A stretch of DNA of 64,000 nucleotides from Sphingopyxis sp. Root154 (lineage in GTDB: Bacteria; Pseudomonadota; Alphaproteobacteria; Sphingomonadales; Sphingomonadaceae): NCBI RefSeq assembly GCF_001427105.1, contig NZ_LMGI01000004.1:248001-312000 (forward strand). The letters are read 5' to 3'. A program made the position numbers and the translations under genes. The notes beneath the pieces are model-generated. The model saw only the letters and a list, made by a program, of their open reading frames with translations. It was not told the DNA's origin and made no database searches. Positions 36,526 to 46,598 of the stretch are shown piece by piece. Within the stretch, counting starts at the first letter, position 1; the number at the start of each line of letters is the position of its first letter.

Positions 36526-36950
36526 GGGCCTACTCCCAGCATTTCCGACGCGACCGAAATATATTTCTGGCCGGCTTCCTTTGCGGCGATCACCGCGGCG
36601 CGCAGTTCCATCGTCTTGCGCGCGCTTTCGAGGCGGATCAGCATCGGCAGGTTGACGCCGGCGATCACCTCGGTGCGCCCCGATTCGAGCAGGCTGATCG
36701 CAAGGTTCGAGGGGGTGCCGCCGAACAGGTCGGTCAGCATCACGACGCCGCGGCCTTCGTCGACCTTGCGAATCGCGTCGGCGATTTCCTTGCGGCGCAT
36801 TTCCATATTGTCGTTGGGGCCGATGCAGACGGTCGCGATGGCCCTTTGGGGACCGACGACATGCTCCATTGCACGCACCATTTCCTCGGCGAGGCGGCCG
36901 TGGGTGACGAGCACCATTCCCAGAAGCGGCAGAGCCTTATCGTTCGGCAT
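36522..36950 (-). CDS. PTS IIA component of the mannose type (regulatory)
   Basis: A 142-residue EIIA-Man-like protein. The phospho-histidine is His17 in VLVTHGRLAEEM; VVMLTDLFGGTPSNLAISLL and the ending AAKEAGQKYISVASEML are typical. No membrane IIB/IIC/IID genes are near, so it serves signalling. It overlaps the TTG start of HPr and follows rapZ by 14 bases. Confidence 0.93.
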   Translation of the reverse strand: MPNDKALPLLGMVLVTHGRLAEEMVRAMEHVVGPQRAIATVCIGPNDNMEMRRKEIADAIRKVDEGRGVVMLTDLFGGTPSNLAISLLESGRTEVIAGVNLPMLIRLESARKTMELRAAVIAAKEAGQKYISVASEMLGVGP

Positions 36951-36964
36951 GCAGTCGTCGACCC

Positions 36965-37903
36965 TTATGTTTTGCCGCCGGGCGCGGAAGCCGCGGGCGG
37001 GGGCCTGCCCTCAAGCCCATCTTGCGGGGCAGAGTCAAGATTGCGGTGGGTCAGCGTTGGCTCATATCCGCAACCGCGTAGCGTTTTGGCAACACGCGCC
37101 GCGACATGGACCGATCGGTGCCGTCCGCCGGTGCAACCAAAAGCAACGGTGACATAGCTTTTGCCCTCGGCGCGGTAGCGCGGCAGCAACGTCAGGATGA
37201 GCTTCTCGATCTGCGCGACGCTGTCCTCATAGGCGGGGTCGGCGATGACATAGGCGGCGACGTCGGGATCGAGCCCGGTGCCCGGCTTCAGCTTGGGGTC
37301 CCAGTGCGGATTGCGCAGATAGCGCATGTCGAAGACGAGGTCGGCGTTGCGCGGCAGGCCGCGCGCGAAGCCGAAGCTCATGATGTTGAGCACCGGTTCG
37401 CCGTCGCCGGCGTCGCCGAAGCGCTGGCGGATTTCCTGCTGCAAATCATTGCTGCTGTAATTCGTCGTGTCGACGACATGCTCGGCCCAACGGCGGAGCG
37501 GCTCCATCATCTCGCGCTCGCGCGCGATCCCGTCGGCGGCGGGGCGGTCCTCGGCCATGGGGTGGCGGCGGCGGGTTTCGGAAAAGCGGCGCTCGAGCTC
37601 GGCGCCGGCGCAGTCGAGAAACAGTGTCTGGATGTCGCGGCCGCCCGCTTCGCGCAAATCCTTGATCCGGCGCACGAGCAGAGCGGGACGGAAGCCGCGG
37701 CTGCGACTGTCGATGCCGATCGCGAGCGGGCGACCCGCTTCGCTGCGCTGCATCGGCGCGTCGATCAGCGTTTCGAGCAGCGCGAGCGGCAGATTGTCGA
37801 CCACCTCCCAGCCGAGGTCTTCGAGCACCTTGAGCACGGTCGATTTGCCCGCGCCCGACAGGCCGGTAACCAGCAACAGGCGCGATTCGGCGGCCAGACT
37901 CAT
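36965..37903 (-). CDS. rapZ: RNase adapter protein RapZ
   Basis: A 312-residue P-loop protein. Walker A GLSGAGKS is at residues 14-21, followed by EDLGWEVVDNLPLALLETL. Later motifs FLDCAGAELERRFSETRRRHPM, MSFGFARGLPRNADLVFDMRYLRNP and VAFGCTGGRHRSVHVA are all typical. In enterobacteria RapZ guides RNase E and senses glucosamine-6-phosphate; in alphaproteobacteria its role is less studied. It lies between hprK and EIIA. Confidence 0.95.
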   Translation of the reverse strand: MSLAAESRLLLVTGLSGAGKSTVLKVLEDLGWEVVDNLPLALLETLIDAPMQRSEAGRPLAIGIDSRSRGFRPALLVRRIKDLREAGGRDIQTLFLDCAGAELERRFSETRRRHPMAEDRPAADGIAREREMMEPLRRWAEHVVDTTNYSSNDLQQEIRQRFGDAGDGEPVLNIMSFGFARGLPRNADLVFDMRYLRNPHWDPKLKPGTGLDPDVAAYVIADPAYEDSVAQIEKLILTLLPRYRAEGKSYVTVAFGCTGGRHRSVHVAARVAKTLRGCGYEPTLTHRNLDSAPQDGLEGRPPPAASAPGGKT

Positions 37904-37913
37904 CGTCGATGCA

Positions 37914-38361
37914 TCATGCGCCGGGCGCCAGCCGTTCCAACGCGAGCAGAATCTTGATCGGCGCCGACGCCTCGAACGCCGACAAGAGCAGCGCGGGCAG
38001 CGGGCGGCCCGCGATCATCTCGACCTGGTTGATAGACGGCATGCGGTCGTAGCGGTCGGTCAGGCGCACCGCGAGTGCGAGCGGCACCGGCGCCGTCCAC
38101 GCGCGTTCGATGATCCCGATGCCGCGGACCTCCAGCTTGCCCGCCAAGCTTTCGGGGGGGGCGGCACCACAGGCGATCGCGTTCGAACCAGATGTCGCAG
38201 CGATCGTCGGCGACCAGCTTGGCGCCGCGGTCGATCAGCCGCAGCGCGAGGTCCGATTTGCCCTGTCCCGAATTGCCGAGGATCAGCACGCCGCCATTGC
38301 CCGCCGCAACGCAGCTGGCATGGATATTGACGATATCGGTTCTGGTCCGGCTCGGAAGCAT
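37914..38361 (-). pseudogene. hprK: HPr kinase/phosphorylase, frameshifted in a C8 tract
   Basis: The short alphaproteobacterial HprK is split across two frames. The first part (start ATG 38361) reads TDIVNIHASCVAAGNGGVLILGNSGQGKSDLALRL with Walker A, and continues to RDRLWCRPP. The second part has ESLAGKLEVRGIGIIERAW, the HprK signature, to ALERLAPGA and the stop at 37914. The break is at an eight-base G run (38154-38161 on the plus strand). Removing one base gives a single 148-residue protein. The unshifted frame turns into Arg-rich nonsense. This may be a sequencing error or a real loss. Confidence 0.8.
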
Positions 38362-38415
38362 GGCGCATGGCTTACCGGCGACGATGCGGTGCCGCAAGGC
38401 GATAGGATGACAGTG

Positions 38416-40038
38416 TCACCCGGTTCCGGTCGTACCTTCGCGCGCGGGGAGGGTGATGAGCAGGCTGGCGCCGGGTTTGCCGTCGTCGCGATCCTTGGCG
38501 CTGATCGTCCCGCTATGTCCCTCGACGATCGTCCGCGCGATCGCGAGGCCCAGCCCGCTGTGGCGGCCAAAGGCTTCGCCGGCGGGGCGTTCGCTGTGAA
38601 AACGGCGGAAAATGGCGTCGCGCTGCGCGGGGTCGATTCCGGGGCCGTCGTCGTCGACCTTCACATGGACCTCGTCGCCGAGGCGCGTTGCCGACACGCA
38701 CACGAGACCGGTTTCGGGCGAGAAGCTGATCGCATTGTCGATCACATTGTCGATCGCGCGTTCGAGCCGGTGGCCGTCGCCCATCACCACCGTCGTGCCT
38801 TTGCGCGGCCGCGCAAAGGCGACGCGCGGCTGTGGTACGTTCGTGTCGACGCGCGCCGCGCGCGCCGCGAGCATCGATTCGATCATGATGCCGACGTCGA
38901 TCTGTTCGAACAGGGTGCGCGACAATTGCGCGTCGACGCGGCTCGCTTCGCTGATGTCGCTCACCAGCCGGTCGAGCCGGCGGACGTCCTCGTCGGCGAT
39001 CGCGAGCAGTTGCGCGCGCTGCTCGTCACTCCTGACGCGCCCGAGCCCCTCGATCGCCGAGCGAACCGAGGCGATCGGATTCTTGAGTTCGTGCGTCACG
39101 TCGGCGGCGAAATGTTCGCCCGCGTCGATGCGCTCACGAAGGGCCTGCGTCATGTCGGACAGCGCGCGGGCGAGTGTGCCGATCTCGTCGCGGCGGCTCG
39201 GCAGGCGCGGGACGACGACTTCGCGCGCGCGGCCGAGCCGGACGCGCACCGCGGCGCGCGCGAGGCGCCGGAGCGGGCGGACGATCGTGCGCGCGAGAAA
39301 GAGCGACAAAAGGGTGGAGGCGAGCAGCACCATCGCGACGACGACCGCGATGCGGAACCGCTCGGCGCGCACGGTGCGCGTGATGTCGCGCGCGTTGAGC
39401 GTCATCAGAACCGTCTGCGGCGTTTCGAGGTCGACGACGCGGGCGGCGCTGAGCAGCGGCGTGCGTTCGGGGGCATAGCGGAAGCGGCTCGCGGCGACAC
39501 CGCCGGTCTGCGCCTCGACCACTTCGGGCCATGACTGTGCCCTGTCGACGCGAGGTTCCTCAAAATCGGGATAGGTCGGCGCGCCGACCACCCAGTCGAT
39601 ACCGCGGTCCATCGCGCGCGCGGCATCGCGTTTCCATGGCTGAAGGTCGGGATCGCGCAGCGTATAGGTAGGCGGGCCGGTGTTGAAACTGTCGGAGATG
39701 CGCCGGCCGTCGGGGGCGTAGAAGCGCAGCCGCGATTCGGTCGCCGCCGCGAACTCCTCGATCAGCCGCGTCCGCTCGTCGGGGCGTGCCGCCTCGAGCG
39801 CGCTGTCGAGCATCGCGAGCTGGTCCTTCATCACCTCGATGCGCGTATCGACAAGGCGGCTGCGATAGGTGTCGAGATAATAGAAGCCGCCCGCGAGCAG
39901 CGCGATCGCCAATATGTTCACCGCGAGGATGCGCGTCGTCAGCGACCACCGCGCCGACCAGACGAGCGGCGATTCCTCCTGCTCGGCGACGCTCCCCTCG
40001 GGTTTCTGCCCGTCGCGTTTTTGGGCGTCAGCTTTCAT
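38416..40038 (-). CDS. chvG: Sensor histidine kinase ChvG
   Basis: A 540-residue membrane kinase. Transmembrane helices lie near 36-55 and 229-249 with a periplasmic sensor domain of about 170 residues between them. HAMP is followed by the phospho-acceptor His316 in ADVTHELKNP and by the ATPase motifs NVIDNAISFSP, DDDGPGID and GLGLAIAR. ChvG responds to acidity and envelope stress in related bacteria. I chose ATG 40038, overlapping chvI by 11 bases. Confidence 0.93.
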   Translation of the reverse strand: MKADAQKRDGQKPEGSVAEQEESPLVWSARWSLTTRILAVNILAIALLAGGFYYLDTYRSRLVDTRIEVMKDQLAMLDSALEAARPDERTRLIEEFAAATESRLRFYAPDGRRISDSFNTGPPTYTLRDPDLQPWKRDAARAMDRGIDWVVGAPTYPDFEEPRVDRAQSWPEVVEAQTGGVAASRFRYAPERTPLLSAARVVDLETPQTVLMTLNARDITRTVRAERFRIAVVVAMVLLASTLLSLFLARTIVRPLRRLARAAVRVRLGRAREVVVPRLPSRRDEIGTLARALSDMTQALRERIDAGEHFAADVTHELKNPIASVRSAIEGLGRVRSDEQRAQLLAIADEDVRRLDRLVSDISEASRVDAQLSRTLFEQIDVGIMIESMLAARAARVDTNVPQPRVAFARPRKGTTVVMGDGHRLERAIDNVIDNAISFSPETGLVCVSATRLGDEVHVKVDDDGPGIDPAQRDAIFRRFHSERPAGEAFGRHSGLGLAIARTIVEGHSGTISAKDRDDGKPGASLLITLPAREGTTGTG

Positions 40039-40738
40039 CGGCAAAGCGATACCCCGCGCCATAGAGGGTAGCGATCGCGTCGAATTCAGGGTCGACCTCG
40101 CGGAATTTGCGGCGCAGGCGCTTGATGTGGCTGTCGATCGTGCGGTCGTCGATATAGACGTCGTCCTGATAGGCGGCGTCCATCAACTGGTTCCGGCTGC
40201 GCACGATGCCGGGGCGGCTGGCAAGCGTTTCGAGGATCAGGAATTCGGTGACCGTCAGCGTGACGTCCTTGCCGTCCCATGCGACCTTGTGGCGCGCCGG
40301 ATCCATGCTGAGCCGGCCGCGGGTGATCGGTTCGGCGACGGGCTCGTCGTCGCCTTCAGCCGCGCTCTTATTGAGCTCGACGCGGCGCAATATAGCGCGA
40401 ATGCGCGCGATCACTAAGCGCTGGGAGAAGGGCTTGGCGATATAATCGTCGGCGCCCATCGCGAGTCCCAGCGCCTCGTCGATCTCGTCGTCCTTGCTGG
40501 TGAGGAAGATGACCGGAAGCTGGCTCTTCTCGCGGAGCCGTCGCAGCAGTTCCAGCCCGTCCATGCGCGGCATCTTGATGTCGAACACCGCAAGGTCGGG
40601 CGGATTGTCGATGAGCGGTTTCAGGGCCGCTTCGCCATCCGAATAGACGCGCGTCACGAAACCCTCGGCCTGCAGCGCGATGGAAAGGGATTGCAGAATG
40701 TTGCGGTCGTCATCGACCAGCGCGATAGTTGCCGTCAT
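40028..40738 (-). CDS. chvI: Response regulator ChvI
   Basis: A 236-residue OmpR-type regulator. The receiver domain has the acidic pocket DDD at 9-11 and phospho-acceptor Asp53 (AVFDIKMPRMDG). A winged-helix domain ends the protein (ILETLASRPGIVRSRNQLMDAAYQ, IDSHIKRLRRKFREVDPEF). It is the first gene of the long minus-strand unit chvI-chvG-hprK-rapZ-EIIA-HPr-trmH and is divergent from pckA. Confidence 0.95.
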   Translation of the reverse strand: MTATIALVDDDRNILQSLSIALQAEGFVTRVYSDGEAALKPLIDNPPDLAVFDIKMPRMDGLELLRRLREKSQLPVIFLTSKDDEIDEALGLAMGADDYIAKPFSQRLVIARIRAILRRVELNKSAAEGDDEPVAEPITRGRLSMDPARHKVAWDGKDVTLTVTEFLILETLASRPGIVRSRNQLMDAAYQDDVYIDDRTIDSHIKRLRRKFREVDPEFDAIATLYGAGYRFADES

Positions 40739-41019
40739 GCTCTTTCCGTTGGGCGGGCCCGGTAAAGCGATTAGCCTATCCGTGGCGCAGCGACAACAGC
40801 GCGCTCATGGTCACCGGTTTCCCTTTTTGCGCGTTCGTCGCAAGCGTCGCGCAGCCCCGCTTTAATCTTTTGACCTCCCCCGCCAAGCGAGCTAACGCGG
40901 CCGGGATTTCGGAATCGGCGGTCACGTCGGCACCCATGCAAATGCGGGCCAACCCATTAGTGCGCTAAGCATTGCATAGGTATGCAACGACGCCGCCGGA
41001 CAAGGAAAGGCGAAAGCAG
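40739..41019. other. Divergent chvI-pckA intergenic region
   Basis: A 281-base gap with no credible gene. It must hold promoters for both chvI and pckA; the only distinctive element seen is the palindrome at 40972. Confidence 0.6.
40972..40987. promoter_or_regulatory. Perfect palindrome upstream of pckA, candidate operator
   Basis: TTGCATA-GG-TATGCAA, a perfect 7-2-7 palindrome ending 32 bases before the pckA start. Position and symmetry fit a dimeric repressor or activator site. The factor is unknown. Confidence 0.55.
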
Positions 41020-42621
<1,602 letters not shown>

Positions 42622-42634
42622 TTGACCCGGACCT

Positions 42635-42660
42635 CTTCCGGGTGGCAGATCACCCGGAAG
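42635..42660 (+). other. Hairpin that covers the ribosome site of the next gene
   Basis: CTTCCGGGTG pairs with CACCCGGAAG around a 6-base loop, just after pckA. The GGAAGG ribosome site of the gene at 42671 begins in the 3' arm, so folding would hinder translation. It may also slow transcription past pckA. Confidence 0.5.
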
Positions 42661-42670
42661 GACCGGACCA

Positions 42671-43120
42671 ATGACCACCGAATATTCACCGCGCCTGTTT
42701 GAGCGCGACGACGAAATCCGCACGCTTGGCGAGGGCTTGCTGGCGTGCGCCCTGCCGCGCGAAGCGTGGACGCACGAGGCGCACCTCGGCGCGTGCCTGT
42801 GGCTGCTGACCGAGCGCCCCGACGTCGATGTCGATACCGAGATCGGCGACATCATCCGCCGCTTTAACGAAAGCGTCGGCGGCGTGAACGACGACCAGGG
42901 CGGCTATCACGACAGCATTACCCGGGCTTATGTCGCGGGCGTGCGGCTGTTCCTGTCGGCGACCGCGGAGACCGGGCTCGCGGCGCGCGTCAACGCGCTG
43001 CTGCGCTCCGACATGGGCGGCCGCGACTGGCCGCTGCGCTTCTACAGCCGCGAGCTGCTCTTTTCGGTGCCGGCGCGGCGCGGGTTTTTGGAGCCGGACT
43101 TGGCGCCGCTGCCCTCCTAG
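42671..43120 (+). CDS. Conserved hypothetical protein
   Basis: A 149-residue soluble protein. It has a rather conserved-looking centre THEAHLGACLWLLTERPD and RRFNESVGGVNDDQGGYHDSITRAYV, with several His, Asp and Glu residues that could bind metal. I do not know a family. It starts at ATG 42671 behind GGAAGG and overlaps the convergent peptidase-like gene by 4 bases. Confidence 0.8.
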   Translation: MTTEYSPRLFERDDEIRTLGEGLLACALPREAWTHEAHLGACLWLLTERPDVDVDTEIGDIIRRFNESVGGVNDDQGGYHDSITRAYVAGVRLFLSATAETGLAARVNALLRSDMGGRDWPLRFYSRELLFSVPARRGFLEPDLAPLPS

Positions 43121-44055
43121 AGCTTCATTCCCGGCGTCCAGCCGCTCCTGGCCAGGAATTCTGCGGGATCGCGCATCTCGATGATCTCGCGGATCGCCTT
43201 TGTCTTATTGGCTTCGCCGTTATAGTGCGCCTTGGCGACGCGATAGCCGACCCAATAGCCAAGATCACCCGGCCAGTCTTCGCTACCTCGCTGGTTGTAG
43301 AGCCAGCGCGATCCAATCGCCTTGCCGTCCTTCTCGGCCAAGAAAGCCTCCTCGATCGCCGCTTCGCGTCCCCTCGTCCAGCGATGCAGATGCGTATAAC
43401 CCACCGATCCCGATATCTGTTCGGCGACGAATTCGGCCGCGCCTTCAACCAGCGCCGCGTGCAGCACCGTCTCGTCACTGCTCTCCATCTGCGCCAGCGG
43501 CTGCTGCGCATGGGCATATTCATGCGCGATGACATGCACGAATCGGTCCTCGTCATCGGTTTCCAAAAACTTCGCCGCGCACAACGCTTCTAGCGAGACG
43601 TAAAGCCCTTTGCCGTTGGCCGCCGCGACGGGGGCGCCGCGACTGACCGCGATCGTGATGGGCGGAAATATCGCCGCGGGATAAAGCGCGGCGAGCCGAT
43701 CGGTTGCCGTGCCCAGACGCGTGCGAATGGCGCCGAGATGTTGCGCGCAGCCGCGCGCGTCGCGATAGAGTTCGGGCTTTTCGCGCAGCGCCTTGGCGAC
43801 CCGTTCGGGCGTGATGCGGCGCATCGCCATATATTCGCGCAGCCCCGGCGACGCATCCGCCAGGTAGCGCGCGGCGAGCATATCGGGCTGCGCGAAAAGG
43901 GCGGGATCGTCGTACAGCGCATAGAAGCGGTCGACGTCCAAGGTCGCGATGTCGACGCGGGCCTTGGCGCCCGCGCTGGTCCTCTCCACCGCTTGACCTA
44001 CAGCGCTTGCGGCCAGCGTGGCGGCGAGCAGCGCTCCAGCGATCGTATAGCGCAT
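43117..44055 (-). CDS. Exported zinc protease-like protein (HEYAH motif)
   Basis: A 312-residue protein with a signal peptide ending near AVGQA. The metal motif HVIAHEYAHAQQP gives HExxH, and ALVEGAAEFVAEQISG supplies the downstream Glu, as in DUF2268-like zincins. It is co-translated with the DUF885 protein (ATGA overlap), suggesting a common role in peptide or cell-wall processing in the periplasm. Substrate unknown. Confidence 0.82.
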   Translation of the reverse strand: MRYTIAGALLAATLAASAVGQAVERTSAGAKARVDIATLDVDRFYALYDDPALFAQPDMLAARYLADASPGLREYMAMRRITPERVAKALREKPELYRDARGCAQHLGAIRTRLGTATDRLAALYPAAIFPPITIAVSRGAPVAAANGKGLYVSLEALCAAKFLETDDEDRFVHVIAHEYAHAQQPLAQMESSDETVLHAALVEGAAEFVAEQISGSVGYTHLHRWTRGREAAIEEAFLAEKDGKAIGSRWLYNQRGSEDWPGDLGYWVGYRVAKAHYNGEANKTKAIREIIEMRDPAEFLARSGWTPGMKL

Positions 44056-45899
44056 CAGGCTTTCTTCTCCGCCACATAGGCATCGACATTCTGCGCCAGC
44101 ACGTCGAGCGGGACGTTGCCGCCCTTGACGACGACATCATCGAAATCGCGGAGGTCATATTTCGTCCCCAGCGCCTCTTGCGCGAGCCCGCGCTGGCGGA
44201 CGATCTCGCTATGCCCGACCTTGTAGCCGCACGCCTGTCCGGCCCAGCTGCAATAACGGTCAACCTCGCTCGCGACCTCGAGCGGGTTCGAGCCATTCTC
44301 CTTGACGAAAAACTCGACGCCCTGCTCGCGCGTCCAGCGTTTGGCGTGGATGCCGGTGTCGACGACGAGACGGCAGGCGCGGAACGCCAGCGACTGAAGA
44401 TAGCCGAGGCGCCCGACCTCGAAATCGTCATAGAGCCCCAGCTCGTCGGCGAGCTGTTCCGCGTACAGGGCCCACCCTTCCGAATAGGCGTTGAACGCCA
44501 GCATCGTGCGAATGAGCGGCATCTGGTTCGAATATTCGCCCTGCCACACATGCCCGGGGATCGCCTCGTGCATCGTCAGGTCGGGGAGCGAATATTTGCT
44601 GTGGAGCTCGGTCGTGCGCAGGTTGATCCAGAATTTGCCCGGGACGCTGCCGTCGATCGACCCCGCGCCGCCATAGGCCGCGGGCGCGCCGGGTTCCTCG
44701 GCGAGCGGCAGGCGCTTCACCTCGACATTGCCCTTCACCAAAGTGCGGAAGGCGCGCGGCAATTGCGCGCGGATCTTGCCGAGCCACGTCTGGATATAGG
44801 CGTGGATCTCGGCGCGGCCCGCGTCATTGTCGGGGAATTTGAAGCGCGGGTCCTTGGCGAGCGCGTTCATCCGGTCGCCGACAGAGCCCTGCGTGTAGCC
44901 GAGCTTCTTGAGGATCGGCTCCATCCGGCCGTGGAGTTCGGCGAGCTCTTCGCGGCCCATCGCGTGGATCTCGTCGGGTGTCATGCGCGTCGTGGTCGAG
45001 GCGCGGAGCCCCCAGGCATACCATTCGTCGCCGCCCGGCCGCGCCCACATGCCCGCGTCCATCGTCGCCTTGGCGCGCTGCGCCTTCAGCTCGGCGAGCT
45101 GGCGTTCGAGCGCGGGGACGACCGCGCCGCGCGTGATCGTCTCGGCGCGCGGACCCCAATTGCCCGCGATCTTTTGCTCGCGGGTCCTTTTCGCGAGGCT
45201 TTCGACAAGTCCGCCGCCTTCGCGCGCATCGGCAAGGCTCGCCTCCATCTGCTTGACCGCCTTGTCGATCAGGAACGCGGGGGCGATCAGCCCCTGTCCG
45301 CCCGCGGCCTTCAGCCGTTCGGTCTCGCCGTCGAGCGCGCCGGGAAAGGCATTGAGGCGAGAGAGATAGGCTTCGGCATCCGCGGCATTCTTCACCGGGT
45401 GGTCGCTGTCGAGGAACTTTGGCACATCGAGATAGGCGCCGACATTCTGGATCACGACATAGGGCGTGTTGCGCCAGCCGCCGACCGCGACGTCGCCATA
45501 GGGCAGGGCAAAGCCGTCGAGCGCGACGCCATAGGCGCTTTCGACGACCGCAAGGCTGGTGCGCGTGCTGTGATCGAGGCCCGCCTTGTCGAACGCGCGG
45601 ACGCGCGCGAGATCGGCCTTGAGTGTGTCGGCGACGGCTTTCTGTCCGGCCGCCGAGCGGTCGCCGAGCTTGCCGCGTTCGGCAGCGCGTGCGCCGGTAT
45701 CGATGCCGAGCGACGTTGCGCCTTCGGGCGAGAGCGCGAGCAGATTGTCGGCGACCGAATCGAGCAGTTTCTGCGCGTCACTCTTTGGCGGCGACTGCAG
45801 CGCGGTCGCTGGACCGGCGAGAGCAAGGCCCGCAGTGCCCGCCCCGAGCGTGGCGAGCGTCTGGCGGCGGCTGACGGGGGTAGAAAGTGGATTGGACAC
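44055..45899 (-). CDS. DUF885 exported protein with twin-arginine signal
   Basis: A 614-residue DUF885 protein. The start GTG 45899 has AGGGAG 7 bases upstream. Residues 10-30 read SRRQTLATLGAGTAGLAL, a twin-arginine export signal. The zinc motif TMHEAIPGHVWQ is typical of the family, and GWALYAEQLADELGLYDD carries the third ligand. DUF885 proteins are predicted carboxypeptidase-like (M32-related) enzymes. It is upstream of, and coupled with, the HEYAH protein. Confidence 0.9.
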   Translation of the reverse strand: MSNPLSTPVSRRQTLATLGAGTAGLALAGPATALQSPPKSDAQKLLDSVADNLLALSPEGATSLGIDTGARAAERGKLGDRSAAGQKAVADTLKADLARVRAFDKAGLDHSTRTSLAVVESAYGVALDGFALPYGDVAVGGWRNTPYVVIQNVGAYLDVPKFLDSDHPVKNAADAEAYLSRLNAFPGALDGETERLKAAGGQGLIAPAFLIDKAVKQMEASLADAREGGGLVESLAKRTREQKIAGNWGPRAETITRGAVVPALERQLAELKAQRAKATMDAGMWARPGGDEWYAWGLRASTTTRMTPDEIHAMGREELAELHGRMEPILKKLGYTQGSVGDRMNALAKDPRFKFPDNDAGRAEIHAYIQTWLGKIRAQLPRAFRTLVKGNVEVKRLPLAEEPGAPAAYGGAGSIDGSVPGKFWINLRTTELHSKYSLPDLTMHEAIPGHVWQGEYSNQMPLIRTMLAFNAYSEGWALYAEQLADELGLYDDFEVGRLGYLQSLAFRACRLVVDTGIHAKRWTREQGVEFFVKENGSNPLEVASEVDRYCSWAGQACGYKVGHSEIVRQRGLAQEALGTKYDLRDFDDVVVKGGNVPLDVLAQNVDAYVAEKKA

Positions 45900-46022
45900 G
45901 GACGGCTCCCTGCGACTTGTTTCTTGTGAAACCTGTCTAGGCAGCGCCGCGCGCGGGTCAACGAAAAGGGGCCGGAAAAGCATGCGCCCTCCCGACCCCC
46001 GTCGAAAATTATCGGCCGTCTA

Positions 46023-46421
46023 TCAGTCGGTAAGGTCGGCGGGCACCTTGCCGCCGTTCGCCGCGAGTTCGCGCATCACCGCCTTGTGCAGCCAGATATT
46101 CATTTCGGCGCTGCCGTCGAGTTCGCCGGTGTAGCCGAGTTCCTGTGCCAGTTCCTTGCGGTTGGCGAGGCTCGAATCGATCCCGAGCAGCTTCATCAGG
46201 TCGACGATCGACGTGCGCCAGTTGAGATCCTGTCCGGCATTGGCGGCCTCGGCGGTGAGGATCGCATCGACGTCGACCGGCGCGGCGGCCGCGGCGGCCA
46301 TGGCTTGTGTCGCGGCGTCGAGCGCGGAGCCGACGGGGTTGGGGGCTGCCGGGGCGGCGGGTTCTGCGGCGACGGCCTTCTTGCCGAAGATGGCGTCCTT
46401 GATCTTGCCGAAAATGCTCAT
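46023..46421 (-). CDS. DUF3597 family protein
   Basis: A 132-residue protein starting at ATG 46421. It opens with MSIFGKIKDAIFGKK, then an Ala/Pro-rich linker, and ends in the DUF3597 domain (DWRTSIVDLMKLLGIDSSLANRKELAQELGYTG-like). The fold resembles LysM-like/BON-like small domains and the function is unknown. A bacterial relative is found widely in proteobacteria. Confidence 0.88.
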   Translation of the reverse strand: MSIFGKIKDAIFGKKAVAAEPAAPAAPNPVGSALDAATQAMAAAAAAPVDVDAILTAEAANAGQDLNWRTSIVDLMKLLGIDSSLANRKELAQELGYTGELDGSAEMNIWLHKAVMRELAANGGKVPADLTD

Positions 46422-46598
46422 TGTGTAGCTCCCACTAGAAAAGCGGCCCAACCCGGAAGAGGCGAGTCGAACAGCTGCACGCTAGGACTATGCATTTGAG
46501 AATGACAGTCAAAAGACCGACTCGTTCTTCGACCGTGCGCTGCTATACTGATCGACGGCGGCGCGGTTCGCTCTGCGCCCGAACGGGAGTATGATGAC

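Noticed and set aside
37900..38150. Unshifted continuation of the first hprK frame as a real alternative C-terminus
   Set aside because: After the G8 tract the product becomes Arg/Gly-rich and the HprK signature lies in the other frame, so this is a frameshift product.
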